Source: Haloarcula sebkhae (GTDB lineage: Archaea > Halobacteriota > Halobacteria > Halobacteriales > Haloarculaceae). Taken from it: a stretch of 64,000 nucleotides of DNA. The stretch lies in the NCBI RefSeq assembly GCF_014647415.1, contig NZ_BMPD01000003.1, positions 310,001-374,000 on the forward strand, given 5' to 3'. Shown piece by piece: positions 41,867-50,256 of the stretch. The position numbers were made by a program, and so were the translations under genes. Each line of letters starts with the position of its first letter. Position 1 is the first letter of the stretch. The notes under the pieces are model-generated. The model saw nothing but the letters and a program-made list of their open reading frames with translations, was not told the DNA's origin and searched no databases.

Positions 41867-42435
41867 CTTCGGCTGATCGACTGGTACGTCTCCTTCAGCT
41901 CCTCGAAATCATCGTTTTCGGCGTGCAGCACCCACTCTAGTTCTCTGGCTCGTTCTTTCAGTCTGGTGTACTCGTCGTTTGACTCCAGTTGTGACGCGGA
42001 TTTCTCGCGTTCCAGCACGGAGAGCTTCGAGGAGATACGGAAGTACTCGTCGAGCCTGTCGTCTTCGACGGACCTGTCGAGGTGCTGGTCGAGCGTCGAC
42101 AGGAGCGTCGACTGGTCAACCGGCTTCTGGAGGTAGTCGTCGAAGGGCATCTCCAGAATGTTCAGGTCGGCGTCGACTGCGGTCAGCATGATAATGATGC
42201 CATCGTACCCCCGCTCGCGCAACCGTGAAAGCACGTCGTCACCGTGGACGTCGGGCATTCGTCGGTCGAGCAACACAGCGTCGAACTCCGGGCCGGCAGC
42301 GTCGAGCGCCGCCTGGCCACTGTATGCGACAGTTGTCTCGTAGCGCTCGCCGAGTTTCAGTGCCTGCGTGTCGGCGACGTCGTGTTCGTCGTCAACGACG
42401 AGTACCCGCGGTGGGCCGCCTGTAGTTCTGGACAC
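41863..42435 (-). CDS. HalX-type response regulator
   Basis: 190 aa. Receiver domain PRVLVVDDEHDVADTQALKL with acidic pair Asp15/Asp16, phospho-acceptor Asp57 (AVLLDRRMPDVHG) and Lys near PFDDYLQKPVDQ. The C-terminal about 65 residues (DEYFRISSKLSVLEREKSAS; RLKERARELEWVLHAENDDF) are the coiled HalX domain seen only in haloarchaea, of unknown output. The start is taken as GTG at 42433-42435, because a TATA on the minus strand (atatac, 42465-42470) lies about 30 bp upstream and no ATG fits. It is divergent from a membrane PAS-like protein. Confidence 0.87.
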   Translation of the reverse strand: MSRTTGGPPRVLVVDDEHDVADTQALKLGERYETTVAYSGQAALDAAGPEFDAVLLDRRMPDVHGDDVLSRLRERGYDGIIIMLTAVDADLNILEMPFDDYLQKPVDQSTLLSTLDQHLDRSVEDDRLDEYFRISSKLSVLEREKSASQLESNDEYTRLKERARELEWVLHAENDDFEELKETYQSISRS

Positions 42436-42464
42436 GGTATTGGACAGGCCTAGGGCTGGCGACT

Positions 42465-42470
42465 GTATAT
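42465..42470 (-). promoter_or_regulatory. TATA element of the HalX regulator
   Basis: agacatatacagtc on the minus strand places atatac about 30-35 bp before the GTG at 42435 and supports that unusual start. Confidence 0.45.
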
Positions 42471-42529
42471 GTCTTATCGGCACCCCTCTCTCGAAAAGGG
42501 TTAACCGATGGCCCATTGAGTGTGTACCG

Positions 42530-43138
42530 ATGAGCAAGTCGTCGGCGGGCACAGGCGGTCGACATCGCCTTGGGAGCCTCGCGGCCGTGGTCGGTTGGAT
42601 AGGGGCAGGAGCGGTCGTGTTTGCCACCGTCGCGCTGGTGGTGCAGTCCGTGTTTTCGCTCGCGTTCTCGGAACAGGTCACCATCGGCCTCGGTCTGGCG
42701 CTTGGCGGCGGGCTGGGCGGCGTTTCCTACCTTCTGGTGACTGATTCGCCCGGTGAGACGACTGACGAGACAATGACCGTGTCGGCAGACGCCGAGCAGA
42801 CACCGGAGCCACAGCCGGTGGATCTCTTCGACGGTCATCCGGACCCGGTGTTGTACTTCGCCGATGAGGGCCATGGCCCGGTCGTGCGTGCAGCAAACGA
42901 GGCGTTCGGGACCACGTTCGACGTGCCGTCCGACCGCCTCAACGGAACGGCCCTCTCCGAGGCACTGCTCGTGGCTGGTATCGACGAAGTTGACGCCGAG
43001 ACAGTCAGTACAACTGACCTCGATGTCGTGGCCCTTTCGACGGCACTCGACGAACCGAGACAGTTCCGGCTGCGGACGGCCGGCGCCCCGTCGGCCGGCT
43101 ACCTCCTGCTCACGCCGCTGGGGACAACGGGCGATTGA
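42530..43138 (+). CDS. Membrane protein with two TM helices and a PAS-like cytoplasmic domain
   Basis: 202 aa. Residues 14-70 hold two TM helices (SLAAVVGWIGAGAVVFATVA; TIGLGLALGGGLGGVSYLLV). After a Thr/Glu-rich linker, residues 100-195 read VDLFDGHPDPVLYFADEGHG, PVVRAANEAFGTTFDVPSDR, and end RQFRLRTAGAPSAGYLLLTPLG. The 'HPDPVLYF...VRAANEAF' start is that of a PAS domain. There is no kinase or other output module. It is divergent from the HalX regulator (94 bp gap), which may belong to the same pathway. Start MSKSSAGTGGRHRLG at 42530. Confidence 0.7.
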   Translation: MSKSSAGTGGRHRLGSLAAVVGWIGAGAVVFATVALVVQSVFSLAFSEQVTIGLGLALGGGLGGVSYLLVTDSPGETTDETMTVSADAEQTPEPQPVDLFDGHPDPVLYFADEGHGPVVRAANEAFGTTFDVPSDRLNGTALSEALLVAGIDEVDAETVSTTDLDVVALSTALDEPRQFRLRTAGAPSAGYLLLTPLGTTGD

Positions 43139-43214
43139 ACGGCCGAATGCCGCCCGCGGGTCGGCGGCGTAACGGAACTTTAAAGATTCCATCCCGGCGA
43201 GATTCTGGATAGGA

Positions 43215-43502
43215 ATGCTCGCGTCACCGCTGCAACTCATCGATAGTTTCCTGCTGAACTACACCATCGGTGATGTCCTGCTACTCGGCTTTGTCGGTGG
43301 GCTCGTCGCAATTCTCCCGCAACGATCGCTCCGGATGCTGGGACTACACACGATTGCGCTGGGCGCACTGCTCGTGATTACGCCGGCGTCGGCGATGGAA
43401 CCAAACAGTGCGAGCGTCCTCGCGTCGGCGTTCCAGTACAAACTGTTCGGTCTGGTCCTGCTCGTCCTCGCACCGGTGCTGTACGCCGTCGGTCGGCGTT
43501 AG
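43215..43502 (+). CDS. Small three-TM membrane protein, unknown function
   Basis: 95 aa; three hydrophobic helices: IGDVLLLGFVGGLVAILPQ, LGLHTIALGALLVITPAS and FGLVLLVLAPVLYAVGRR. A TATA-like ctttaaag lies about 36 bp upstream. Convergent with NAD kinase, with the stop codons overlapping by 3 bp (TAG at 43500-43502, and TAA complement at 43499-43501). Conserved residues cannot be judged from one sequence. Confidence 0.65.
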   Translation: MLASPLQLIDSFLLNYTIGDVLLLGFVGGLVAILPQRSLRMLGLHTIALGALLVITPASAMEPNSASVLASAFQYKLFGLVLLVLAPVLYAVGRR

Positions 43503-44350
43503 GCCAGTTTGTCGAGTGCGGTGAAGAAATCAAGCGGCGGCCCGGCTAGCCGGACCGGCTCGCCCGCACGCGAGATCGTTATCCGCTCCGGCGGGACCAC
43601 ATCCTTTCGAACCCGACCGTCACTGACGACGACACCGCTGTCGGCGTCCGTGAGTTCGACGACGATTTCGCTGTCAACGTCGACGACCAGCGGCGGCGTC
43701 CCCGTTTCGTCTGCCATTCCGGTGACGATGAGACCGGCCACGTCGGGGTGGACGAGCGGGCCGCGTTCGCTGAGATTGTACGCCGTCGATCCGGTGGGCG
43801 TCGCCACCAGTACGCCGTCGGCGTGGCCGGACGTGTACAGCGAGTCGTCGACGTACACGTCGAGCGTCGCCCCGCCGCCGTGACCACGGCGCTCGCCCTG
43901 GACGACGACCTCGTTCAGCGCCGGCGACAGCTCCCAGTCGTCGCCGCTGGCCTGTAGCCGCGGCTTGGCCCGCGTCCGGGCGCTCCCGGTCTTCTGGATG
44001 TGTTCGACCTCCGCGACAACCGTCTCGACGGCTTCTTCGGGTGCGATAGCGTTTAGAAAGCCGACTTCACCGAGATTGACCCCGAGTATCGGCGTCGACC
44101 CCGCACCGCGGGCGGCGTACAGAAACGTCCCGTCGCCACCGATGCTCACGACAAGGTCACAGGCTGACATCTCCTCGACTGGGGCCGAATCGGGTACAGC
44201 GGCCTCCCACGCGTCGTGGTCACCCAACGCCCCGGCGGTCGTTTCGTCCACGACGACGGCCGCCGACGTGGCGCGCAGTCGGTCACACAGTGTACTCGCA
44301 AGCGACATGGCCCGGTCGTTGTCCCGCTGCGCGACGATCCCGACAGTCAT
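43499..44350 (-). CDS. nadK: NAD kinase
   Basis: 283 aa; makes NADP from NAD. The catalytic motif VVSIGGDGTFLYAARGA (GGDGT) is near residue 72; the second family block is ATPTGSTAYNLSERGPLVHP near residue 190, and NEVVVQGERRGHGG contains the NE motif. The C-terminal domain ends in VRLAGPPLDFFTALDKLA. Start ATG at 44348-44350 (MTVGIVAQRDNDRA). It is divergent from the KaiC-like gene and convergent with a small membrane protein. Confidence 0.95.
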   Translation of the reverse strand: MTVGIVAQRDNDRAMSLASTLCDRLRATSAAVVVDETTAGALGDHDAWEAAVPDSAPVEEMSACDLVVSIGGDGTFLYAARGAGSTPILGVNLGEVGFLNAIAPEEAVETVVAEVEHIQKTGSARTRAKPRLQASGDDWELSPALNEVVVQGERRGHGGGATLDVYVDDSLYTSGHADGVLVATPTGSTAYNLSERGPLVHPDVAGLIVTGMADETGTPPLVVDVDSEIVVELTDADSGVVVSDGRVRKDVVPPERITISRAGEPVRLAGPPLDFFTALDKLA

Positions 44351-44458
44351 TGCCGGACGTTCCCGCCGGCCGTATATAAACCCTCTACGACGGCAATTAT
44401 ATCAGTCCCGACGCGTATCCACTTCCATGGGCCGTTCGTGTGGCTGGTGGTCGTGCGT

Positions 44459-45649
44459 ATGAGTGAGGACAACGAGTCCGACGACGACTGGTTCGAAAGT
44501 GCGCTGGACGACGAGGACGGCGACAGCGAACCAACGGAGGCTGAAGACACTTCGACGACACCATCCGGGAGCGATGCCGAGGAATCGGCGTCTAGCGACA
44601 CTGTGCCGTTTGAGACCGACGGCGACGACGGCAACGCCGATAGTAGCCCGTTCGATGACGACGGCAACGACGACGGTAGCCCGTTTGACGATGGCAGCGC
44701 CGATTTTAGCGAAGACGACGATAGCAGCCCGTTTAGCGACGACGACAGCACCGCCTCTGGCGGGGACAGTGACAGCAGTCCGTTCGACGACAGCGGCGAT
44801 GACCGCTTCAGTAGCGAGAGTGGGGCTGCCGACGCTGGGTCCCCCGGCAACGACGGCGGCGGGCTCTTCGACGACGACTTCGCCAGCGCGTTCGAGTCTG
44901 CCGGCAGCGGTGACGGTGACAGCGGTAGCGACTTCGAGGAGGAGTTCGAGTCCGACATCCCGCGGGTCGACATCGGTATCGAGGGCCTCGATCAGATGAT
45001 TCAGGGCGGGGTTCCACAGCGCCACCTCATCGTCACCATCGGTTCGGCCGGAACCGGGAAAACGACGTTCGGGCTACAGTTCCTTCACCACGGCCTGCAA
45101 AACGGCGAGAACGCGGTGTTTCTGACCCTCGAGCAGTCTCATGACGCGATACTGGACACCGCCGGTGACCGCGGCTGGGGGTTCGAGGAGTACGAGGAAC
45201 AGGGCCAGCTAGCGATTGTCGATCTTGATCCGGTTGAGATGGCAAACAGCCTCGATAACATCCGGGGCGAACTCCCGGCGCTCATTGAGAAGTTCGACGC
45301 CGACCGGCTGGTACTCGACTCCGTCTCGCTGCTCGAGATGATGTACGACGACCAGTCCCGTAGACGAACTGAAGTGTTCGATTTCACCCGATCGCTGAAA
45401 CAGGCCGGCGTGACGACGATGCTTGTCTCCGAGGCCAGCGAGAGCAACCCCTTCGCATCCAGACACGGTATCATCGAATACCTGACCGACGCCGTGTTCA
45501 TCCTGCAGTACGTCCGGTCAGACACCGGCGAGACGCGACTCGCCGTCGAGATCCAGAAGATACGGAACGCGAACCACTCGCGGGAGACGAAACCCTACGA
45601 GATAACGAACGACGGCATCTCGGTCTATCAGCAGGCCAACATCTTCTAA
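44459..45649 (+). CDS. KaiC-like RecA-superfamily ATPase with acidic SPF-repeat N-terminus
   Basis: 396 aa. Residues 1-165 are a disordered Asp/Ser/Glu-rich tail containing four SPF motifs (residues 63, 74, 90 and 107), most followed by Asp-Asp, plus VPF at 49 and LFDD at 136. Residues 166-396 are one KaiC/RadA-like domain: IEGLDQMIQGGVPQRHLIVT, Walker A GSAGTGKTT (195-203), FLTLEQSHDAIL with the catalytic-type Glu, Walker B DRLVLDSVSLLEMM. A TATA-like aattatatc near 44394 suggests a leader of about 33 nt. The start is the ATG at 44459; earlier codons in frame are not acidic. Role unknown; similar proteins act in signalling, not clocks, in archaea. Confidence 0.83.
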   Translation: MSEDNESDDDWFESALDDEDGDSEPTEAEDTSTTPSGSDAEESASSDTVPFETDGDDGNADSSPFDDDGNDDGSPFDDGSADFSEDDDSSPFSDDDSTASGGDSDSSPFDDSGDDRFSSESGAADAGSPGNDGGGLFDDDFASAFESAGSGDGDSGSDFEEEFESDIPRVDIGIEGLDQMIQGGVPQRHLIVTIGSAGTGKTTFGLQFLHHGLQNGENAVFLTLEQSHDAILDTAGDRGWGFEEYEEQGQLAIVDLDPVEMANSLDNIRGELPALIEKFDADRLVLDSVSLLEMMYDDQSRRRTEVFDFTRSLKQAGVTTMLVSEASESNPFASRHGIIEYLTDAVFILQYVRSDTGETRLAVEIQKIRNANHSRETKPYEITNDGISVYQQANIF

Positions 45650-46359
45650 ACCGTTGCCGTCCCGACCGACTCCGGTTCGTCCCGCTCGTCGAGTGCGGCG
45701 TTGTAGCCGCCGGCCCAGAGGTCCGTCGCGACGACCAGCACGTAGAAGGTGGCGAACGGACTGAGAATCACGGCGATGAGCGAGCCGATGAACGGGATGA
45801 CGTTGAGCAAGTTCACCACGACGTTGACGGCAATGAACAGCGCAATCGAGACCAGCCACGGTGTCGCGTACTCCGGGGATAGGACCAGTTTCCGAAGTGT
45901 TCCGAAGTCGAACCCGGCACCGAACTCGCCGGTACAGGCGAAGTGGATGATGGCGGCCGTCGCCACGTAGCCGAACACCAGCGACAGGACGAACGAGATC
46001 GCCAGTCCGCCGAAGAGGCCGGCCAGACCGGCACCCGCTCCGGCGCGAGTCCCGGTCGCCATCGCGACCAGGCTGCCGCCGACGGTCACCCCGAACACGA
46101 CGAGCGGGACGACCATGTACACGATGCCGATGACCCAGGCTTTGACGCCGTCGACGAGCAGGTCGCCCCAGTCTTCGAACGCCGGTGGCTGTGTCGCTCC
46201 GTCTGCCCGTTCGCGGACTGCCTGAACGAGATAGCCGTACACGAGGATGGCAGGGACGACGAGGAACGAGAGGAGGCTGAGGACGCCGCCGATGAGGACA
46301 GTCACGGTCCAGTCGTCGTCTTCCATGGGGTATCTGAGTGTATCCTCTAGCGAATCCAT
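45646..46359 (-). CDS. DUF4013-type multi-TM membrane protein
   Basis: 237 aa with about five or six TM helices. The N-terminus MDSLEDTLRYPMEDDDWTVT then VLIGGVLSLLSFLVVPAILV, YGYLVQAVRERADGATQPPA and FEDWGDLLVDGVKAWVIGIV matches the DUF4013 pattern (GYlvxvxrxxxxgxxxxPpf.dw..l...G). The C-terminus is short and charged. Function unknown. Convergent with the KaiC-like gene (stops overlap by 4 bp) and divergent from the UspA gene at 46517. Confidence 0.82.
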   Translation of the reverse strand: MDSLEDTLRYPMEDDDWTVTVLIGGVLSLLSFLVVPAILVYGYLVQAVRERADGATQPPAFEDWGDLLVDGVKAWVIGIVYMVVPLVVFGVTVGGSLVAMATGTRAGAGAGLAGLFGGLAISFVLSLVFGYVATAAIIHFACTGEFGAGFDFGTLRKLVLSPEYATPWLVSIALFIAVNVVVNLLNVIPFIGSLIAVILSPFATFYVLVVATDLWAGGYNAALDERDEPESVGTATV

Positions 46360-46485
46360 GGCTATTGATCACACTCCTCACAATTAGTTACAGACACCTT
46401 GCTGGGTTATTCGCTTGGCTTACCGCAGGACTGCAGTGTACCGACCCCAGCGGTATTTGTCTCAGATCGTGCCGGCTTGCGGAAC

Positions 46486-46494
46486 CAATAAATC
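46486..46494 (+). promoter_or_regulatory. TATA element of the 46517 UspA gene
   Basis: caataaatc lies about 30 bp before the ATG at 46517. Confidence 0.55.
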
Positions 46495-46516
46495 ACAACC
46501 GGGCGACAGGTGGGGT

Positions 46517-46960
46517 ATGGTACTACTCGTGCCCTTCGACGGCTCGGCCCTGTCGAAAGCCGCGCTAACGCGGGCGATGGAGTTCGCGGACTACCGCGAC
46601 GAGGATATCACCGCGCTATCCGTTATCCCGGACGATGCGGCGTATGCGCGGGAGCGGGGCTGGCTCGACGACACTGAGGAGTTCGACACCGAAGCTATCG
46701 CCGACCGAATGCGAGAGCAGGTCGAGTCGGTCGCCCCAGCGTCGTCGTTCCGCTATGAGGTCCCAGAAGACGTGAGTTCGATGGCGTCGACGACGACAGA
46801 CATCACCCGGACGATCAGAGAAGTCGCTCACGAAGAGGGGGCCTCAATCGTGTTCATCGGCAGCGAGAACGCCGGGCGGGTGTCGACGCCGGTCTGTAGC
46901 GTCGGCTCACCGGTATCAGAAGACCCCGAATACGACGTCCACATCGTCCGGCACCCGTAG
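46517..46960 (+). CDS. Divergent universal stress protein
   Basis: 147 aa. N-terminus MVLLVPFDGSALSKAALTRA and AMEFADYRDEDITALSVIPD are UspA-like. The C-terminal nucleotide motif is altered: IGSENAGRVSTPVCSVGSPV instead of G-x2-G-x9-G(S/T), so ATP binding is doubtful. TATA 30 bp upstream supports the ATG at 46517. Its stop is 2 bp from the stop of the canonical UspA gene on the opposite strand. Confidence 0.85.
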   Translation: MVLLVPFDGSALSKAALTRAMEFADYRDEDITALSVIPDDAAYARERGWLDDTEEFDTEAIADRMREQVESVAPASSFRYEVPEDVSSMASTTTDITRTIREVAHEEGASIVFIGSENAGRVSTPVCSVGSPVSEDPEYDVHIVRHP

Positions 46961-46962
46961 CG

Positions 46963-47394
46963 CTATCTGACGACAGTTACGGGGACAGACGCTCGTCTAA
47001 CGACGATTTCGGCGACGCTCCCTAGCAGGATACGGGACATCCCCGAGCGGCCGTGGCTCCCCATGACGATCTGGTTGATGTCGTGGTCATCCGCGTACTC
47101 TACGATGACTTTTGTCGGTCGCCCGACCTCGACGACGCGTTCGACAGACTCGACGCCGGCCTCGGTCACTTCCGCCTCGAGGTCGTCGAGGAGGTCCTCC
47201 GCCGTCGCCTTCTGTGTCTCGTACCACTCCTCGGAGAACGAGGGAATCGATGCCTCCGCGCTGTAGCCGGCCTCTGCAGGGTTGATGACGTGCAAGAGAA
47301 CGATCGTCGCGTCCGGATGTTCTTCGGCTGCGAACGCACAGGCGACCGGTGCTTGATCTGAGCTGTCGACCGGAACAAGGATTCGCTTTGCCAT
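46963..47394 (-). CDS. Universal stress protein, canonical ATP-binding type
   Basis: 143 aa. MAKRILVPVDSSDQAPVACA at the N-terminus and the complete motif MGSHGRSGMSRILLGSVAEI then VVRRASVPVTVVR. The ATP-binding G-x2-G-x9-G-S is intact. A GTG two codons upstream is in frame, but the ATG at 47392-47394 aligns with the family. Convergent with the divergent UspA. Probably involved in stress or energy-state responses; partner unknown. Confidence 0.93.
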   Translation of the reverse strand: MAKRILVPVDSSDQAPVACAFAAEEHPDATIVLLHVINPAEAGYSAEASIPSFSEEWYETQKATAEDLLDDLEAEVTEAGVESVERVVEVGRPTKVIVEYADDHDINQIVMGSHGRSGMSRILLGSVAEIVVRRASVPVTVVR

Positions 47395-47463
47395 ACGCAC
47401 ACTTCCGCTGGGGCCGGTTTGAATCTTCGGCCCGCTGCAATCGGTGAGTTGGCCTGCGGTTTG

Positions 47464-49314
47464 TTAGTCCCGCCCGTGGCGAGTCACACACGTCGACAGG
47501 CCGATCAGTTCGACCGGCTCGGAGTTGTCGGGCGAGTAGACGACCCGCTGGCCCTTCTCCATGTAGGGCACCTTCGATTCGAGGTTGCTGGGGATGTTCA
47601 CCGCCGAGATGGCGTCTTCGTCGCCGAGGTTGAGCACCATCGTCGTGTTGATCTGCTTGAACACCGGGTCGGCGATGTCCTGTGGGTCCTGTGTGATGAG
47701 GTACAGGCCGAGGCGCTCCTTGCGGCCCTGTTTGGCGGCCTCGGTGAACTTCCCGATGACCTTGCGGCCCTGCACGCTGTCGGCGTCGGTGAGGAAGTTG
47801 TGAGCCTCGTCCATCCCGAGGACGAGCGGCGTCTCTTTGATGCGGTCGTAGTCCGGATCATTCGAGAGCTTCTGGTCGATGAGCAGGCTGGAGACGGCGA
47901 GTACGATGGTCGACGCGGTCCGGGAGTCCGTGATGTGGTACGTCGGGATGACCGTCAGACCGCCGTCGCGGACAAACTGCGATATCTGGTCGGTGATCGG
48001 CCGGGCATCCTGGTCGAAGACCGCGCCGAAACCCTGAACGCGGCGCTTAACGGCGTCGAACGTGGCCTCGTGGACGTCGCCCGCCTCGTCCAGTTCCTCC
48101 TTGAGCGCGGGGTCACCGAGGAAGGTCCGAAAGTCGCTGTACGTGCCGCTCTCCCCGTACTCCCGCTCAAAGCGCGGCAGCAGCGTGTTCACCAGCGCAC
48201 CGTACTGGTTGTCGTTCAGGCTCGACCCGGCGATGAGCCAGGGGTTGTCGTGGACGAGCGAGAACGGGATCGTGAACTCCACCTGCTCGGCGCGGTGGTG
48301 GCTGGCGTTGTAGTCGGCCCCCGCAACCTTCGGGACGAAGGCGATGGTGTCGTCGTGTCCGCCGTAGGCGACGCCCTCCCGTTCACACCGGCGCTCGAAT
48401 TCGTCGGTCATCGCGGGGTTGTCGTCGTGCATCTGGGCGTACTCGTCCTGCGGATCGAACTGGACCACGGCGAGTTCGGGCGTGCGGCCGTCGCCCATCT
48501 CGTAGGTCCGGCCGAGATACTGCCGCAGGACGTTCTTCGAACTGTGGGTCTTCCCGGACCCGGTCCCACCTGCGACGAGGGTGTGCCGGAACACGAGCGG
48601 GTCGCCGGCGTCGTAGTCGTCTTTCAGCCGGTAGTCGATGGTCGGCGGCTCGGCGGCGGTACGAACCTTCTCGCCGCCGACGGCAAGGTGGCCCAGGAAA
48701 ACACCGTCCTCGGGAATCTTCAGGCCGGTCTTGATCTCGGACTTATCCGTGGCCTCTCGGACGACGGTTTCGGGTTTTGGTACCCGGTCGGTCATCCGGC
48801 GTTTGAGTTCGCCGTCGTCGGAGTACAGCACCGCGACTGGCTCAAGTTCTGCGATGAATTTGAAATCCCGCTCGTCGATGCCCCGCTCGCGCATCGCTCG
48901 CCGGGCGTGGATTTCGGTCGCGTCGTCGGCGTGGAACTCCTGGGCGTACTCCAGCGCTTTGATACGACAGAACAGGCGCTCTCCTCCTGGGTAGGGGACA
49001 AGCAAATACGTCCCGATGCGCAGGCGCGAGCGGTTCCGCGCGGTGACGTACGCCCGCAGGACCGTTTCCTCCGCTTCCTCGCTGATCCGGAGGCCGTTCG
49101 CCGCCGAGAGGACACCGAGACCGGTGTCCGTTCCGGCCGGTGTCACGTCCATATCTTCGAAATCGTCGTCTGTAGATTGTGCTGTCGGGTCGCTGCCTGC
49201 CGCCGCGTCGACAGCCCGGTCGCCGTCGTCGGCCGTCTCGGCCGACTGTGCGGCCTCGTCGTCGGCCGCCGCGTCGTCGCCGTCGAAATCAGTGAAATCC
49301 CCGAGGTCGGACAT
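47464..49314 (-). CDS. herA: HerA-family DNA-translocating ATPase
   Basis: 616 aa hexameric ATPase that works with NurA in DNA end resection. Residues 1-70 form an acidic, disordered haloarchaeal tail. The HAS-barrel follows (about 75-200). The RecA core holds Walker A AGGTGSGKTHSSKNVLRQYL (about residue 250), VVQFDPQDEYAQM, Walker B LVLGMDEAHNFL (about 510), and QGRKERLGLYLITQDPQDIA, where the Arg finger region lies, ending VPYMEKGQRVVYSPDN. Its nuclease partner is at 52294-53544 on the same strand, with four genes between, and mre11/rad50 are not in the window. Divergent from the EEP gene. Confidence 0.9.
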   Translation of the reverse strand: MSDLGDFTDFDGDDAAADDEAAQSAETADDGDRAVDAAAGSDPTAQSTDDDFEDMDVTPAGTDTGLGVLSAANGLRISEEAEETVLRAYVTARNRSRLRIGTYLLVPYPGGERLFCRIKALEYAQEFHADDATEIHARRAMRERGIDERDFKFIAELEPVAVLYSDDGELKRRMTDRVPKPETVVREATDKSEIKTGLKIPEDGVFLGHLAVGGEKVRTAAEPPTIDYRLKDDYDAGDPLVFRHTLVAGGTGSGKTHSSKNVLRQYLGRTYEMGDGRTPELAVVQFDPQDEYAQMHDDNPAMTDEFERRCEREGVAYGGHDDTIAFVPKVAGADYNASHHRAEQVEFTIPFSLVHDNPWLIAGSSLNDNQYGALVNTLLPRFEREYGESGTYSDFRTFLGDPALKEELDEAGDVHEATFDAVKRRVQGFGAVFDQDARPITDQISQFVRDGGLTVIPTYHITDSRTASTIVLAVSSLLIDQKLSNDPDYDRIKETPLVLGMDEAHNFLTDADSVQGRKVIGKFTEAAKQGRKERLGLYLITQDPQDIADPVFKQINTTMVLNLGDEDAISAVNIPSNLESKVPYMEKGQRVVYSPDNSEPVELIGLSTCVTRHGRD

Positions 49315-49401
49315 ACCCCAGTCCAGGGTAGCCGGGGATTAACACCTTTCCCCAGCAGCATGAATGTGAAACCTTACCCGGATGGCTGTCAACGAACGCA
49401 T

Positions 49402-50193
49402 ATGAAGCCGACGCGGGTGATGTCTTTCAATGTGCGGTACGACACCGCCGGGGATGGGGTAGACGGGTGGTCCCACAGGCGGCGGCTGGTGGCGGGGATA
49501 ATTCAGTATCACAACCCTGATATTATCGGCGTTCAGGAAGCGATGGCCCACCAGCTTCGAGAGCTAGAGGTGTTGCTTGACGGCTACGAGTGGGTCGGAG
49601 ACCCGCGTGACTCCGTCGACGCCGGCGGGGAGCACACGGCCATCGGTTACCGGACCGAATGCTTCGACTGCGCGGCCACGAACACGTTCTGGCTCTCCGA
49701 ACAGCCCGCCGAGCCGAGCAGCGTCGGCTGGGACGCCGCCTATCCCCGCGTAGCGACCTGGGTGCGTCTCTGTGACCGCGACACCGACGATGACCTGCTG
49801 TGTCTGAACACACATCTCGATCATCAGGGTGCTGACGCACGGATTTCGGGGATCGAGCTAGTACTCGACCACCTCGATTCTGTCGCCCGGGACGCACCCG
49901 CGGTGTTGATGGGCGACTTCAACTGCGTCGTTGGCGAACCGGCCTACGAGCGCGCTGCGGGACACGAACTCCCTGACGGCCGCCGCCTCGTCGATGCCCG
50001 CGACACGGCGACCACCACACACGGCCCGACGACGAGCCGAACCGACTTCCACGACCTGCTCCCCGAGATGGGGATCGACCACGTGTTCGTCAGCGAGGAC
50101 GTGGCCGTCGACACCAGAGCGGTCATCGCCGACCGCAACGACGACCACTACGGCTCCGACCACCTGCCCGTGGTGGTCGACTGTGAGCCCTGA
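49402..50193 (+). CDS. Endonuclease/exonuclease/phosphatase family protein
   Basis: 263 aa EEP (DNase I/synaptojanin-like) fold. Conserved motifs in order: VMSFNVRYDTAGDGVDGWSH, DIIGVQEAMAHQLRE (catalytic Glu), CLNTHLDHQGADARISG (His), VLMGDFNCVVGEP (Asp/Asn), and DRNDDHYGSDHLPVVVD (Ser-Asp-His). No signal peptide. The order NxRYD-QEA-NTHLDH-GDFN-SDH resembles proteins annotated as metal-dependent hydrolases rather than AP endonucleases; substrate unknown. The gene is divergent from herA with an 87-bp gap, so a DNA role is possible. Confidence 0.88.
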   Translation: MKPTRVMSFNVRYDTAGDGVDGWSHRRRLVAGIIQYHNPDIIGVQEAMAHQLRELEVLLDGYEWVGDPRDSVDAGGEHTAIGYRTECFDCAATNTFWLSEQPAEPSSVGWDAAYPRVATWVRLCDRDTDDDLLCLNTHLDHQGADARISGIELVLDHLDSVARDAPAVLMGDFNCVVGEPAYERAAGHELPDGRRLVDARDTATTTHGPTTSRTDFHDLLPEMGIDHVFVSEDVAVDTRAVIADRNDDHYGSDHLPVVVDCEP

Positions 50194-50256
50194 CCTGATG
50201 GTGTCTCCGTGGCATCTGACAGCGCCTTCGTGAAAGCACCTGCTAACTGATCGTGC

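Noticed and set aside
44216-44458. Extension of the KaiC-like protein into nadK and its promoter
   Set aside because: It is antisense to nadK and not acidic; the acidic tail starts at MSEDNESDDD.
47419-49401. Extension of the EEP frame through herA
   Set aside because: This part is antisense to herA; the EEP fold starts at MKPTRVMSFNVRYD (49402).
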